Positions 37,118 to 45,053 of a DNA stretch of 64,000 bases are shown here, one piece after another. The position numbers and the translations under genes are program-made. Origin of the DNA: Ignatzschineria sp. F8392 (lineage in GTDB: Bacteria > Pseudomonadota > Gammaproteobacteria > Cardiobacteriales > Wohlfahrtiimonadaceae); NCBI RefSeq assembly GCF_002252045.1, contig NZ_NEFF01000001.1, positions 744,001-808,000 of the forward strand, read 5' to 3'. Below the pieces are notes generated by a model that ran no database searches, was not told the DNA's origin, and saw only the letters and a program-made list of their open reading frames with translations. The stretch's first letter is position 1. Each line of letters opens with the position of its first letter.

Positions 37118-37387
37118 ATGCATAAGTGGATCTATTTTGTCATTGCAGCGCTTGTCGCGGTCTTTATCTATATGGTCAGTATGCCTTTTATTATGCTCTA
37201 TCAGGATCACCAAGAGCCGATCGAAGAGGTTAATTACTATATTGCGGAAGAGGGACTTGAGGCGCATTACCATAAAGAGGTGGAGATGGCGAAAGGTCGA
37301 AAAGCTAGAAGAGCAGAGGCTCAGCAGGAAAAATCTGCAGAAGCAGAGATGCAAAACGCTATCGAGAGCGGAGTAACTTCTGATTAA
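37118..37387 (+). CDS. Small single-pass membrane protein, unknown
   Basis: 89 aa from ATG 37118, with AAAGG (37105-37109) before it. One N-terminal helix (WIYFVIAALVAVFIYMVSM) is followed by an acidic stretch and a C-terminal charged, Ala/Glu/Lys-rich segment that could be a coiled coil (EMAKGRKARRAEAQQEKSAE). It has its own promoter and a terminator downstream, so it is likely a real monocistronic gene. No family recognised. Confidence 0.7.
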   Translation: MHKWIYFVIAALVAVFIYMVSMPFIMLYQDHQEPIEEVNYYIAEEGLEAHYHKEVEMAKGRKARRAEAQQEKSAEAEMQNAIESGVTSD

Positions 37388-37446
37388 GGATTAAGTGGAG
37401 AAGCGCATTGAGCTCATGATTAGAGATCAATATTAAGCCTGCAGCA

Positions 37447-37505
37447 AAATTGTTATACGGACTGTTATACGAATTGTTATAAAGACTATTATAAATATTA
37501 TTGTA
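37447..37505. repeat. Degenerate repeat TTGTTATACG/AAGAC
   Basis: Five imperfect units related to TTGTTATACGGAC, of about 11-14 bases, run up to the terminator. Confidence 0.55.
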
Positions 37506-37539
37506 AAGATCACTATTTAATTGTAGTGATCTTTTTTTT
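37506..37539 (+). terminator. Terminator of the 37118 gene
   Basis: A 10-bp stem AAGATCACTA / TAGTGATCTT with an 8-nt loop and a run of eight T. Confidence 0.9.
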
Positions 37540-37726
37540 GTTGATTTCGATATTGCTCTGCAGACAGATCAGACGCTCGATCTTATCAATCGATAAGCGT
37601 TTAGTCATTGTTCTAGAGCCATTTTCTATGAAATATTTTTAATAGACATTTAGAGAGAAGTGGTTATTCTAAAAGTAGTTATTATTGAGAAGGGATAGAA
37701 GTAGAGATCCCCAAAGGAGAGTGTTT

Positions 37727-38272
37727 ATGTTAATGCGAGATCAGACCATTTTAGTGCTTGTCGATGTGCAAGAGAAATTATTGCCGGTGATGTATCAAGA
37801 GGAGAAGCTTCTTAAGAACTTAGAAATTTTAGTTGAAGGGGCAATTACACTCGATATTCCTATTATCTGGTTAGAACAGTACCCAAAAGGTCTAGGACCG
37901 ACAGTTCCCACTTTAAAGAATCTTTTAGTCGACGCGGCATTATCCCCTTTAGAGAAGATGACCTTTAGTGGTGTTCCTCATCCACAATTTCAGGCAATGT
38001 TAGATCAATATCCAGAGGCCCACTTTGTTGTTGCCGGCATTGAGACGCATGTCTGTGTCTATCAGACAGTAAGAGATCTTTTAATGCTTGATCGTGAGGT
38101 TGAGGTTGTTTCTGATGCGGTCTCTTCCCGAGTTGAGCCTAATATTGAGTTGGGCTTGAATAAGATGATTCAATTAGGCGCTAACTTAACAAGTGTGGAG
38201 ATGGTGCTCTTTGAACTTCTAGAGAGTGCAGAGGATGCTCAATTTAAGGCAATTAGCCGTTTGATTCGTTAA
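37727..38272 (+). CDS. Isochorismatase-fold cysteine hydrolase
   Basis: 181 aa from ATG 37727, chosen for AAAGGAGA six bases upstream. The catalytic Asp is in VLVDVQEKL, the Lys in LEKMTFSG and the Cys in GIETHVCVYQTVRDLL, with the cis-peptide region before it. The family includes nicotinamidases, YcaC-type hydrolases and isochorismatases. The motif set and length are closest to the YcaC-like branch; the substrate is unknown. Monocistronic, with a terminator at 38409. Confidence 0.87.
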   Translation: MLMRDQTILVLVDVQEKLLPVMYQEEKLLKNLEILVEGAITLDIPIIWLEQYPKGLGPTVPTLKNLLVDAALSPLEKMTFSGVPHPQFQAMLDQYPEAHFVVAGIETHVCVYQTVRDLLMLDREVEVVSDAVSSRVEPNIELGLNKMIQLGANLTSVEMVLFELLESAEDAQFKAISRLIR

Positions 38273-38408
38273 TTGGCATCAATTGATATCAATTGTCGTT
38301 AACGCTCTCTATTTCATAAATAGAAGATTGAGTACTATCATTGATTGTACTTATCGAATCAGCGATCAGATCGATCGTTGGGGATATCGACGAGTAATAT
38401 TATTGGAG

Positions 38409-38435
38409 ATGGACGTCATAACGCGTCCATTTTTA
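38409..38435 (+). terminator. Terminator after the isochorismatase-fold gene
   Basis: ATGGACG / CGTCCAT stem, 8-nt loop, then TTTT. Confidence 0.82.
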
Positions 38436-38757
38436 TTGTAAGATCTACTGATGCTCGGTACGACGCTTATGCGATCTTTATGGGGTCTTCATTGGATCTT
38501 CATGGGATCTCTATGTGACCTTCAGGCAACCTTCAGATGAGTTTTATCTGATCGCTATTGAAGAGTGGTCAAATAATAGGATAATTGATATTGAGTTATT
38601 TTTTATTACCCCTATTATGCTCTCATCGATTTTGGGAGATGCTGTTGATCTCTATGATCCATTACTGTTATAGGGCATTGTTGGGCATTGCTATTTTTTA
38701 TCTCAATTTGCGCTTTCGATTTTACGATCCTCATTTGTTAGGAATTATAGATGTAAT
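38436..38757 (+). other. Spacer before the SLC13-type transporter gene
   Basis: About 320 bases with loosely repeated GATCTTCATGGG-like words (38472-38540). No clear promoter or small gene was recognised. Confidence 0.4.
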
Positions 38758-40593
38758 ATGAACCAAGAACTTCTCATTGTCCTCGCACTTCTCTTTATCG
38801 CTATTGTCGCTTTTATGGCTAATAAGCCGAGAATGGATGTTGTTGCGGTCTGTGCGCTATTAGCACTTCCTCTAACGGGAAGTGTCACCTTAGATCAAGC
38901 ATTAGCAGGTTTTAGTGATAGTAGCGTCATTATTGTTGCCGTCTTCTTTATTATTGGTGATGGCTTGGTTCGAACCGGCGTTGCTTTTAGAGTTGGTGAT
39001 TGGCTGATGAAGCAGTCAAAAAATAGCGAAACGCGATTGATTGTTCTATTGATGCTCTCTGTTGCGCTTTTGGGATCAGTGATGAGCTCGACCGGAATTG
39101 TGGCCATTTTTATTCCGATAGTCTTAAGTGTTGCGGCTAAGATGAAGGCAGATACCCGCAGATTGATGATGCCCCTCAGTTTTGCCGGCTTAATTAGTGG
39201 CATGTTAACCTTAGTTGCAACTGCTCCGAATCTAGTTGTCTCTGCGCAGCTTGAGCTTGCCGGGAATAAGGCATTTGAGTTTTTCTCCTTTACACCGATT
39301 GGCCTTATTATCCTCTTTGTGGGTATCTTCTATATGCTCTTTGCGCGACGATTTTTAGGGAAGAAGCAGGAGGAGACCTCACAAAATAGAGGTAAGAATC
39401 GGATCAATTTTGATGATTTAGCGAGTGAATATAAGCTAAAAGGGCGTAATTATCGGGCGCAGGTAGGGAAAGGCTCTCCGATGATTGGTAAACGCTTAAC
39501 AGAGTTAAACCTGCGAGAAGCTCATGGCGCTAATATTATTGCGGTTGAGCGACGCCTTAATCGTCTTCGGAATGTGGTGCTCGATGGGGTACCTGACCGG
39601 GTTATTCAAGAAAATGATGTTCTTCTCTTTGACTTTTTCTATCCTGAAAAGGTCGATCTATTTTTACAACGTTTCAATCTTGTCTCGCTTCCCTTAATGA
39701 GTAGCTACTTTAATGAACATTCTCGTGAAATTGGAATGGTTGAGGTTGCGATTCATCCGGACTCGAAATTGATCGATAAAACGGTATTGGAGAATGCGTT
39801 TAGATCGAAGTTCGGGCTTAATGTGATGGGGATTAAGCGCCAAGGAGAGGTGTTAGAAAATGAACTTCTCAATGAGAAGTTAAAACGGGGGGATATTCTT
39901 TTAGTATTTGGTATGTGGCGTGCCATTCGTCAACTACAGACGATGAAGAATGACTTTGTTGTTCTGACAATTCCGGCAGAGGTTGATGAGGTCGCACCGG
40001 CAATGGATCGGGCTCCTTATGCCATTATTGCTCTTTTAGTCACAATTGGATTGATGATCTCGGGGATTTTCCCGAATGTTTTAATTGCTATTTTTGGGGC
40101 ATTATTGATGGGGGCATTTGGTTGTATCACAATGGATAGTGCCTATAAGTCGATTCATTGGCAGAGTATTATCTTAATTGTAGGGATGTTTCCTTTTGCC
40201 GTCGCGCTACAAAATACGGGAGGCGTTGATCTTGCGGTTAAATATCTTTTAGAGGCAAGTGGAGATGCAAGCCCTAGAGTGATTTTAGCGATGCTCTTCG
40301 GCTTTACCGCAATTATTGGGCTCTTTATCTCTAATACGGCAACAGCGGTTCTCTTAGCGCCGATTGCGATTCAGACCGCTGCAGTGTTAGAAGTTTCTCC
40401 CTATCCCTTTGCGATGGCAGTAGCCATTGCCGCTTCTGCAGCATTTATGACGCCGGTCTCATCTCCGGTCAATACTCTAGTGGTTGCCCCTGGGAAATAT
40501 AGTTTTGCTGACTTTATTAAAATTGGCGTTCCCTTCGTCATTATTGTGATGTTAATTGCCGTAACCTTTATTCCGATACTCTTCCCGCTTTAG
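38758..40593 (+). CDS. SLC13/DASS-family transporter with two RCK_C (TrkA-C) domains
   Basis: 611-residue inner-membrane carrier. Two blocks of helices (residues 1-200 and about 420-611) are split by a soluble cytoplasmic part with two TrkA-C domains (GSPMIGKRLTELNLRE... and the second ending GDILLVFG). The ion-coupling signature reads SSTGIVAIFIPI in the first half and SNTATAVLLAPI in the second. Relatives move sulfate, dicarboxylates or other anions; the substrate cannot be told. The ribosome site is weak. A short CCCGCT / AGCGGG hairpin spans the stop codon. Confidence 0.88.
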   Translation: MNQELLIVLALLFIAIVAFMANKPRMDVVAVCALLALPLTGSVTLDQALAGFSDSSVIIVAVFFIIGDGLVRTGVAFRVGDWLMKQSKNSETRLIVLLMLSVALLGSVMSSTGIVAIFIPIVLSVAAKMKADTRRLMMPLSFAGLISGMLTLVATAPNLVVSAQLELAGNKAFEFFSFTPIGLIILFVGIFYMLFARRFLGKKQEETSQNRGKNRINFDDLASEYKLKGRNYRAQVGKGSPMIGKRLTELNLREAHGANIIAVERRLNRLRNVVLDGVPDRVIQENDVLLFDFFYPEKVDLFLQRFNLVSLPLMSSYFNEHSREIGMVEVAIHPDSKLIDKTVLENAFRSKFGLNVMGIKRQGEVLENELLNEKLKRGDILLVFGMWRAIRQLQTMKNDFVVLTIPAEVDEVAPAMDRAPYAIIALLVTIGLMISGIFPNVLIAIFGALLMGAFGCITMDSAYKSIHWQSIILIVGMFPFAVALQNTGGVDLAVKYLLEASGDASPRVILAMLFGFTAIIGLFISNTATAVLLAPIAIQTAAVLEVSPYPFAMAVAIAASAAFMTPVSSPVNTLVVAPGKYSFADFIKIGVPFVIIVMLIAVTFIPILFPL

Positions 40594-40645
40594 AGCGGGA
40601 GAATATCTCGGGGGTTATTTTAGGACTTTATCTCAGGATCTTATT

Positions 40646-41251
40646 TTATGAGCGCTTTTTAAGCTCTTTGATTGCAAGGTCAGTGATAAGATGAAGTTCA
40701 TCGTAGTAACGGCGCATCATCTTCTCATCCTCGATCAGTTTCAGCTGTAACTCATCCTCTTTTGAGCTCTTTTGAGCAGGCGCTCTTAATGAAATTGTAT
40801 GTTCGATCTGTAAGCAGTAATCTTCAATAGTAAAGAGTGTCTCTCTTAAGATATTGAAAGTAGCATGGGAAGGATCATCAAGAATCATCTGATAGAGATT
40901 AAAGTCGATAAGATGTTGTAATGCCCGGCTGATGATCTCACTTTTTTGTGATTCTTCACTATCGTTTTCCAGATCATATTCGACATCGACAATTTTTAAG
41001 AAGGGTTTAGCTTCGCCATACTCCTTACGATAGAGATAGAGGCGATAATTGAGTAATGCCTCAACTCCTAAGTTCTGCAATTTTTTGCAGAGATCATCGA
41101 TCTCTTTAGCAGGTAAAAAAGCCGCTATCTTATCGTTATTGAGTTTAATTTTTCCGGCCTCTTTAAAGAGCGCTACTTCAGAGAAGGCACTACTTTTGCC
41201 AATCTCTTGATATAAGTGAAAAACCGTTTGGTCATCTACCTTAAGTTCCAT
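40646..41251 (-). CDS. Protein of unknown function
   Basis: About 201 aa, soluble, acidic overall with a basic end (LAIKELKKRS). No signal peptide or membrane helix. I prefer the ATG at 41251, preceded by AGAGGG. An in-frame ATG at 41266 has no site. Convergent with the transporter gene. Domain not recognised. Confidence 0.7.
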   Translation of the reverse strand: MELKVDDQTVFHLYQEIGKSSAFSEVALFKEAGKIKLNNDKIAAFLPAKEIDDLCKKLQNLGVEALLNYRLYLYRKEYGEAKPFLKIVDVEYDLENDSEESQKSEIISRALQHLIDFNLYQMILDDPSHATFNILRETLFTIEDYCLQIEHTISLRAPAQKSSKEDELQLKLIEDEKMMRRYYDELHLITDLAIKELKKRS

Positions 41252-41448
41252 AAACCCTCTCACCATTTTTTATTATTGACTCTTCTCTCTTATGGAGATC
41301 TTACTTTCGATTACGACTATTTTTCAGCGATACTTTACACTGATATTTAGATTGTAATCGCCCTTTGGTAAGGATTGTGATCTCACGATAAACCCACAAC
41401 AAGTTGCTTGATTTTACCGTAAATAGGGAGGGGGAGAGGCTCTAAGTG

Positions 41449-41478
41449 AGCATTATCTGATTAAGGTCAGATAATGCT
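41449..41478. repeat. Perfect 12-bp inverted repeat
   Basis: AGCATTATCTGA / TCAGATAATGCT with a 6-nt loop lies in the spacer between msrA and the unknown gene. Neither strand shows a T run long enough for a normal terminator. It may act as an mRNA 3' end of msrA or a protein-binding site. Confidence 0.6.
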
Positions 41479-41673
41479 TTCTCTTCAAAATAGGGTAAGT
41501 TTTGAAGTCAAGATGACAGCCCTTTTTATAATAGTTAAACTTTTATTTTATATATTTAACATATAAATCATGCAAGTTATCTATAGGAGTCGCATGAGTT
41601 ATATGAGCCGTCTGAGTTATATGGATTATCTGATTATAAATTTAAAAAATTGTCTAAATTCCATCAGGATTGA

Positions 41674-42186
41674 TTATTTCAATTCATTAGGCTTAATGAG
41701 CGCAAAATTGATGTGGCAATAACCTCGAGGATTCTTTTCTAAATAATCTTGATGCATCGTTTCAGCCGGCCAAAAAGATTTTAGAGGTTCTACCTCGACG
41801 GCGATTGGTGCGCTATAAGCTTGCTGCTCTTTGGCAATAAAAGCCTTAATAGTGGGAAGATCAGTGCGATCACTATAGTAGATGCCGGTGCGATATTGCG
41901 TTCCAACATCGCCCCCTTGTTGATTAAGGGAGAGTGGGTCGATCATGCGAAAGAGATGCTCTAAGATCTTCTCTAACGAAATGATATCGGCATCATACTC
42001 TATTTTAACGACCTCAGCGTGATCGGTCTCCATTGTGCAAACTTCTTCATAGCTTGGATTTTCAGTGATCCCTTGAGCATAACCTACTTCGGTGGAGATT
42101 ACCCCTTTAAGACGTTTATAATACTCTTCAACGCCCCAAAAACAGCCGCCGGCAACTACAATTTCTCTAATATCTCTATTATCCAT
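41674..42186 (-). CDS. msrA: Peptide methionine sulfoxide reductase MsrA
   Basis: Reduces methionine-S-sulfoxide in proteins (170 aa). The active-site motif GGCFWGVEEYYKRLKG (Cys16) is followed by VGYAQG, the Glu/His segment TDHAEVV and DVGTQYRTGIYY. The usual C-terminal resolving cysteine motif is shorter here, with a single later Cys in PRGYCHINF. The start has GAGGAA upstream. Divergent from the 42399 micropeptide gene. Confidence 0.95.
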   Translation of the reverse strand: MDNRDIREIVVAGGCFWGVEEYYKRLKGVISTEVGYAQGITENPSYEEVCTMETDHAEVVKIEYDADIISLEKILEHLFRMIDPLSLNQQGGDVGTQYRTGIYYSDRTDLPTIKAFIAKEQQAYSAPIAVEVEPLKSFWPAETMHQDYLEKNPRGYCHINFALIKPNELK

Positions 42187-42398
42187 TATTTCCTCGCTTA
42201 AATTGTCTCTTCCTATTTCTCAATCTGTTCTCGAAGGCTTTTCGATAACTTTAGATTGCACTTTTAAAGCCTTTTGAAATATTTCTACAGATGGGGCAGT
42301 TTAACATATTTCTATGCGTCTACATTTAGAGCTGTGAAGTGCAGCATAATTTTATACAATAGACTCTCTTTCTGAAATAGGATCAAGGAGTCTAAAAA

Positions 42399-42542
42399 AT
42401 GAGTGAAGAATTAGATGATTTAACATTTGATCTTGATAATCTCTACGAAGGAGTTACGGCAAACTCCGATAATCCCATCGATACAACGGCACCGGAAGTG
42501 GTAGAAGATACAGGTTGTACCGGCGGAGGCTGTACACTTTAA
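42399..42542 (+). CDS. Acidic 47-residue protein with C-terminal Cys-Gly motif
   Basis: ATG 42399 has an excellent ribosome binding site (AAGGAG, 8 bases before). The body is strongly acidic (MSEELDDLTFDLDNLYEG...) without Lys, Arg or Cys. The last residues read TGCTGGGCTL, placing two Cys five residues apart round a glycine run. There is a -10-like TATACA(AT) at 42353-42360 upstream and a good terminator downstream, so it is its own unit. The layout resembles small acidic proteins with a terminal Cys motif, or a peptide precursor with an acidic leader. No modification enzyme lies beside it. Metal binding, redox or modification are possible; none is shown. Confidence 0.75.
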   Translation: MSEELDDLTFDLDNLYEGVTANSDNPIDTTAPEVVEDTGCTGGGCTL

Positions 42543-42684
42543 GTATCAATAGTCGTTTAAGAGTCGATCTCAGCTTTAAGAGATTGATTTAAATGATTGA
42601 TCTTACAAATCCTTTTATGGATCATTTGAGATTATCGAACGATAGAAAACGTATTGTTCTAGTAGATCTTCAAGAGTAGAAGAG

Positions 42685-42715
42685 ACGATCTATCGAGTAG
42701 ATAGGTCGTTTTTTT
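42685..42715 (+). terminator. Terminator of the micropeptide gene
   Basis: ACGATCTATC / GATAGGTCGT (one G-T pair), 5-nt loop and seven T, 143 bases after the stop codon. Confidence 0.85.
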
Positions 42716-42861
42716 GACTCTTTTGATTCGGTGGCTTTGATGACGTTGATGGCTGTGATGGTAGTGATGAAAGATTCTGTTGAGGATCTTTCCTGATCCA
42801 TCGTGATCCATCTTGATCGATTTGAGAGATGATGAATTTGAATAGATAAAGGAGGTCGTTG

Positions 42862-43746
42862 ATGCAGTTGACATTAGAGGCGATTAGAATGATTGATACA
42901 ATCGCTAAGGTGAACTCTTATGAGCAAGCTTCTGAGATATTACAATCGCCAACTACAACGCTGATCGAAGAGATTGGCGAGATTGAGAAGAAGTTGGGAC
43001 TCGTTTTCTTTGAAAAAAGAGAGGATCAGATGATTCTAACGCCTACAGGACAGCTTCTTTTAGAGGAGGGGCGTATTCTTTTAGGTGCTGTGACAGACCT
43101 TGAAGCGCGTCTGCAAAAGATGGCGGGCGGTGTCGAGTTAGAACTCAATATTGTCTTTGATGAGCTCTTTCCACTCGAAGAGATTATGCCACTCTTTACA
43201 CGCTTTAAAAATTCACTTGTCGCAACAGAACTCAATATTAGCCGAGAGGTGATGATGGGCGCGTGGGAAGCTCTTTTAAAGTTTCGAGCAGATATTATTG
43301 TGGCATTAGGCGAAGGACCATCAGGAGGGGGTTATAGTACCTATCCGATCGGTGTGGTCCCCTTTATCTTTACTGTTGCACCGACCCATCCTTTAGCGGC
43401 AAAAGAGGGTGCCTTAACAAAGCACGATCTTTTAAAATATCCGGCAATTATGTTATCTGATAGTGCTCGTTCACTCCCTAGACGTCAACGGACGCCTCAT
43501 GAGTGGGAGAAGGTTATTACAGTGAATACACTACAAGATAAGATTGCCCTACAAATTGCCGGCGTGGGACATGGCTTCCTTCCGAAAAAACAGGCGCAAG
43601 CCTATCTTGATGCCGGAACATTGGTGACAAAAGAGGTGGTTGAGGGTTATCGCGAAGAGACGCTCTATTTAGCGTGGCGTACGCATGATGAAGGGCTTGC
43701 GTTAAATTGGTGGAAAGAGGCGTTAGCAGAGAAGTGGCTCAGTTAA
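42862..43746 (+). CDS. LysR-family transcriptional regulator
   Basis: About 294 aa. N-terminal winged helix-turn-helix (residues 1-60; IDTIAKVNSYEQASEIL...KKLGLVFFEKRE..LTPTGQLLLEEG), then a periplasmic-binding-like effector domain. ATG 42862 has AAAGGAGG seven bases upstream. A TTG at 42859 is unlikely. The target is unknown; LysR genes often lie beside a divergent target, but here the upstream neighbour (the micropeptide) is co-oriented. Confidence 0.9.
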   Translation: MQLTLEAIRMIDTIAKVNSYEQASEILQSPTTTLIEEIGEIEKKLGLVFFEKREDQMILTPTGQLLLEEGRILLGAVTDLEARLQKMAGGVELELNIVFDELFPLEEIMPLFTRFKNSLVATELNISREVMMGAWEALLKFRADIIVALGEGPSGGGYSTYPIGVVPFIFTVAPTHPLAAKEGALTKHDLLKYPAIMLSDSARSLPRRQRTPHEWEKVITVNTLQDKIALQIAGVGHGFLPKKQAQAYLDAGTLVTKEVVEGYREETLYLAWRTHDEGLALNWWKEALAEKWLS

Positions 43747-43814
43747 GTGGGATTTGATTATTATGACGCTGATCACTGTTACTGATTAGATATTCAGGAG
43801 ATCTGATATGCAGC

Positions 43815-43846
43815 AGGTCTGATATTAAACAGATCTGATATTAAAT
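43815..43846. repeat. 16-bp tandem repeat
   Basis: Two copies of ARATCTGATATTAAAY-type sequence (43815-43830, 43831-43846), with a partial third copy just upstream, in the spacer between lysR and dinB. Confidence 0.75.
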
Positions 43847-43861
43847 ATTTAAGGATAGACT

Positions 43862-44956
43862 CTAGAATAAGAGTGGTAGAGATCGTTGATTAAGCTCACA
43901 ATTGAGCGTCTCTTTATCAAGATCGATATTGGTAATAGAGAGTCCCATCAAGCGAATGCCTTTATTGGGGTTGAGTTCTATTCTTTCTAAAAGATAGAGC
44001 GCAACAGACCAGAGTGCGGTTAAATCCTCCCCTAGAGGGAAATGAGTTGTGATACTGCGTGATGTTTGGGTAAAGTCTTTATAGCGCAATTTAAGTGTGC
44101 AATTACGCCCAACAAATTGGCTCTTTAGAGCACGGCGAATGAGCTCTTGAGCAATGATCTCAAGCTCTTCAATCACAGACTCCTTAAGAAGGAGATCATT
44201 GAAGAAGGTCTCCTCAACGCCGAGAGATTTTTGAGGTTGATCAGGATCTACCGTGCGATCATCGAGGCCTTGCGCATAGTAGAAGTAGCTCTTTCCCGTT
44301 TTTCCAAATTTGTCGATCAGGTAAGATTTTTCTAATTTTTGTAGATCCGCCCCTGTCTTGATGCCCATCTGGTGCATCTTTTGAGCAGTGACTCGGCCGA
44401 CACCAAAAAACTTTTCAATCGGTAGCTCTGCTAAGAAGAGGATAGCATCTTCCGGTTTAATCTCAAAGAGACCATTAGGCTTTTTGATATCAGAGGCGAT
44501 TTTGGCAAGAAATTTATTGTAAGAGATACCCGCAGAGGCAGTGAGTCCTAACGTCTTCTCAATCTCTTCTTTTATCTTTAGGGCGATCTCTCTACTAGAG
44601 GTGAGATTTTGAAGATTTTCCGTTACATCAAGATAAGCTTCATCGAGCGCAAGCGGCTCAACTAAAGTTGTGTAACGATAGAAGATCTGCCGAATCTGCT
44701 GAGAGATCTCTCGATAGCGGGTAAATCTCGGAGCTGCGAAGATCAGATGAGGGCAGAGCTCTAAGGCTCGTTTGGTTGGCATTGCCGAATGAACACCAAA
44801 TGCTCTCGCCTCATAGCTTGCTGCAGCAATGACCCCCCGACCCTCAGAAAAACCGACAACGAGAGGCTTTTCTCGATATTCCGGGTGATCATGCTGCTCA
44901 ATAGAGGCATAAAAGGCATCCATATCGATATGGATAATTTTGCGAAGTTCTGCCAT
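43862..44956 (-). CDS. dinB: DNA polymerase IV
   Basis: Y-family translesion polymerase (364 aa). The catalytic motif IHIDMDAFYASIEQ is at the N-terminus and the second acidic motif is LALDEAYLDVT. HhH and little-finger domains follow. The C-terminus ends QRSLPLLF, which fits a sliding-clamp binding motif. No LexA box was recognised upstream. The ribosome site is weak. Confidence 0.96.
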   Translation of the reverse strand: MAELRKIIHIDMDAFYASIEQHDHPEYREKPLVVGFSEGRGVIAAASYEARAFGVHSAMPTKRALELCPHLIFAAPRFTRYREISQQIRQIFYRYTTLVEPLALDEAYLDVTENLQNLTSSREIALKIKEEIEKTLGLTASAGISYNKFLAKIASDIKKPNGLFEIKPEDAILFLAELPIEKFFGVGRVTAQKMHQMGIKTGADLQKLEKSYLIDKFGKTGKSYFYYAQGLDDRTVDPDQPQKSLGVEETFFNDLLLKESVIEELEIIAQELIRRALKSQFVGRNCTLKLRYKDFTQTSRSITTHFPLGEDLTALWSVALYLLERIELNPNKGIRLMGLSITNIDLDKETLNCELNQRSLPLLF

Positions 44957-45053
44957 AGGAAGAAATAACTATCGGAAGAAATAAAATTACTAGATAAGTC
45001 ATCAATAGCAAGCGATTAGGATTTCAGATATTCCTTCAAGCTATCGTTGATCT

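Noticed and set aside
40584-40600. CCCGCT/AGCGGG hairpin at the transporter gene stop as terminator
   Set aside because: No T run follows on either strand; reported only inside the gene entry.
41594-41722. 42-codon plus-strand ORF (MSYMSRLSYMDYL...) with TAGGAG upstream
   Set aside because: It overlaps the 3' end of msrA in antisense, and its N-terminus is only a small DNA repeat (GAGTTATATG). No promoter seen.
42399-43746. Micropeptide plus LysR as a peptide biosynthesis cluster
   Set aside because: No modifying enzyme, protease or exporter adjoins; the flanking genes msrA, lysR and dinB are ordinary and separately transcribed.
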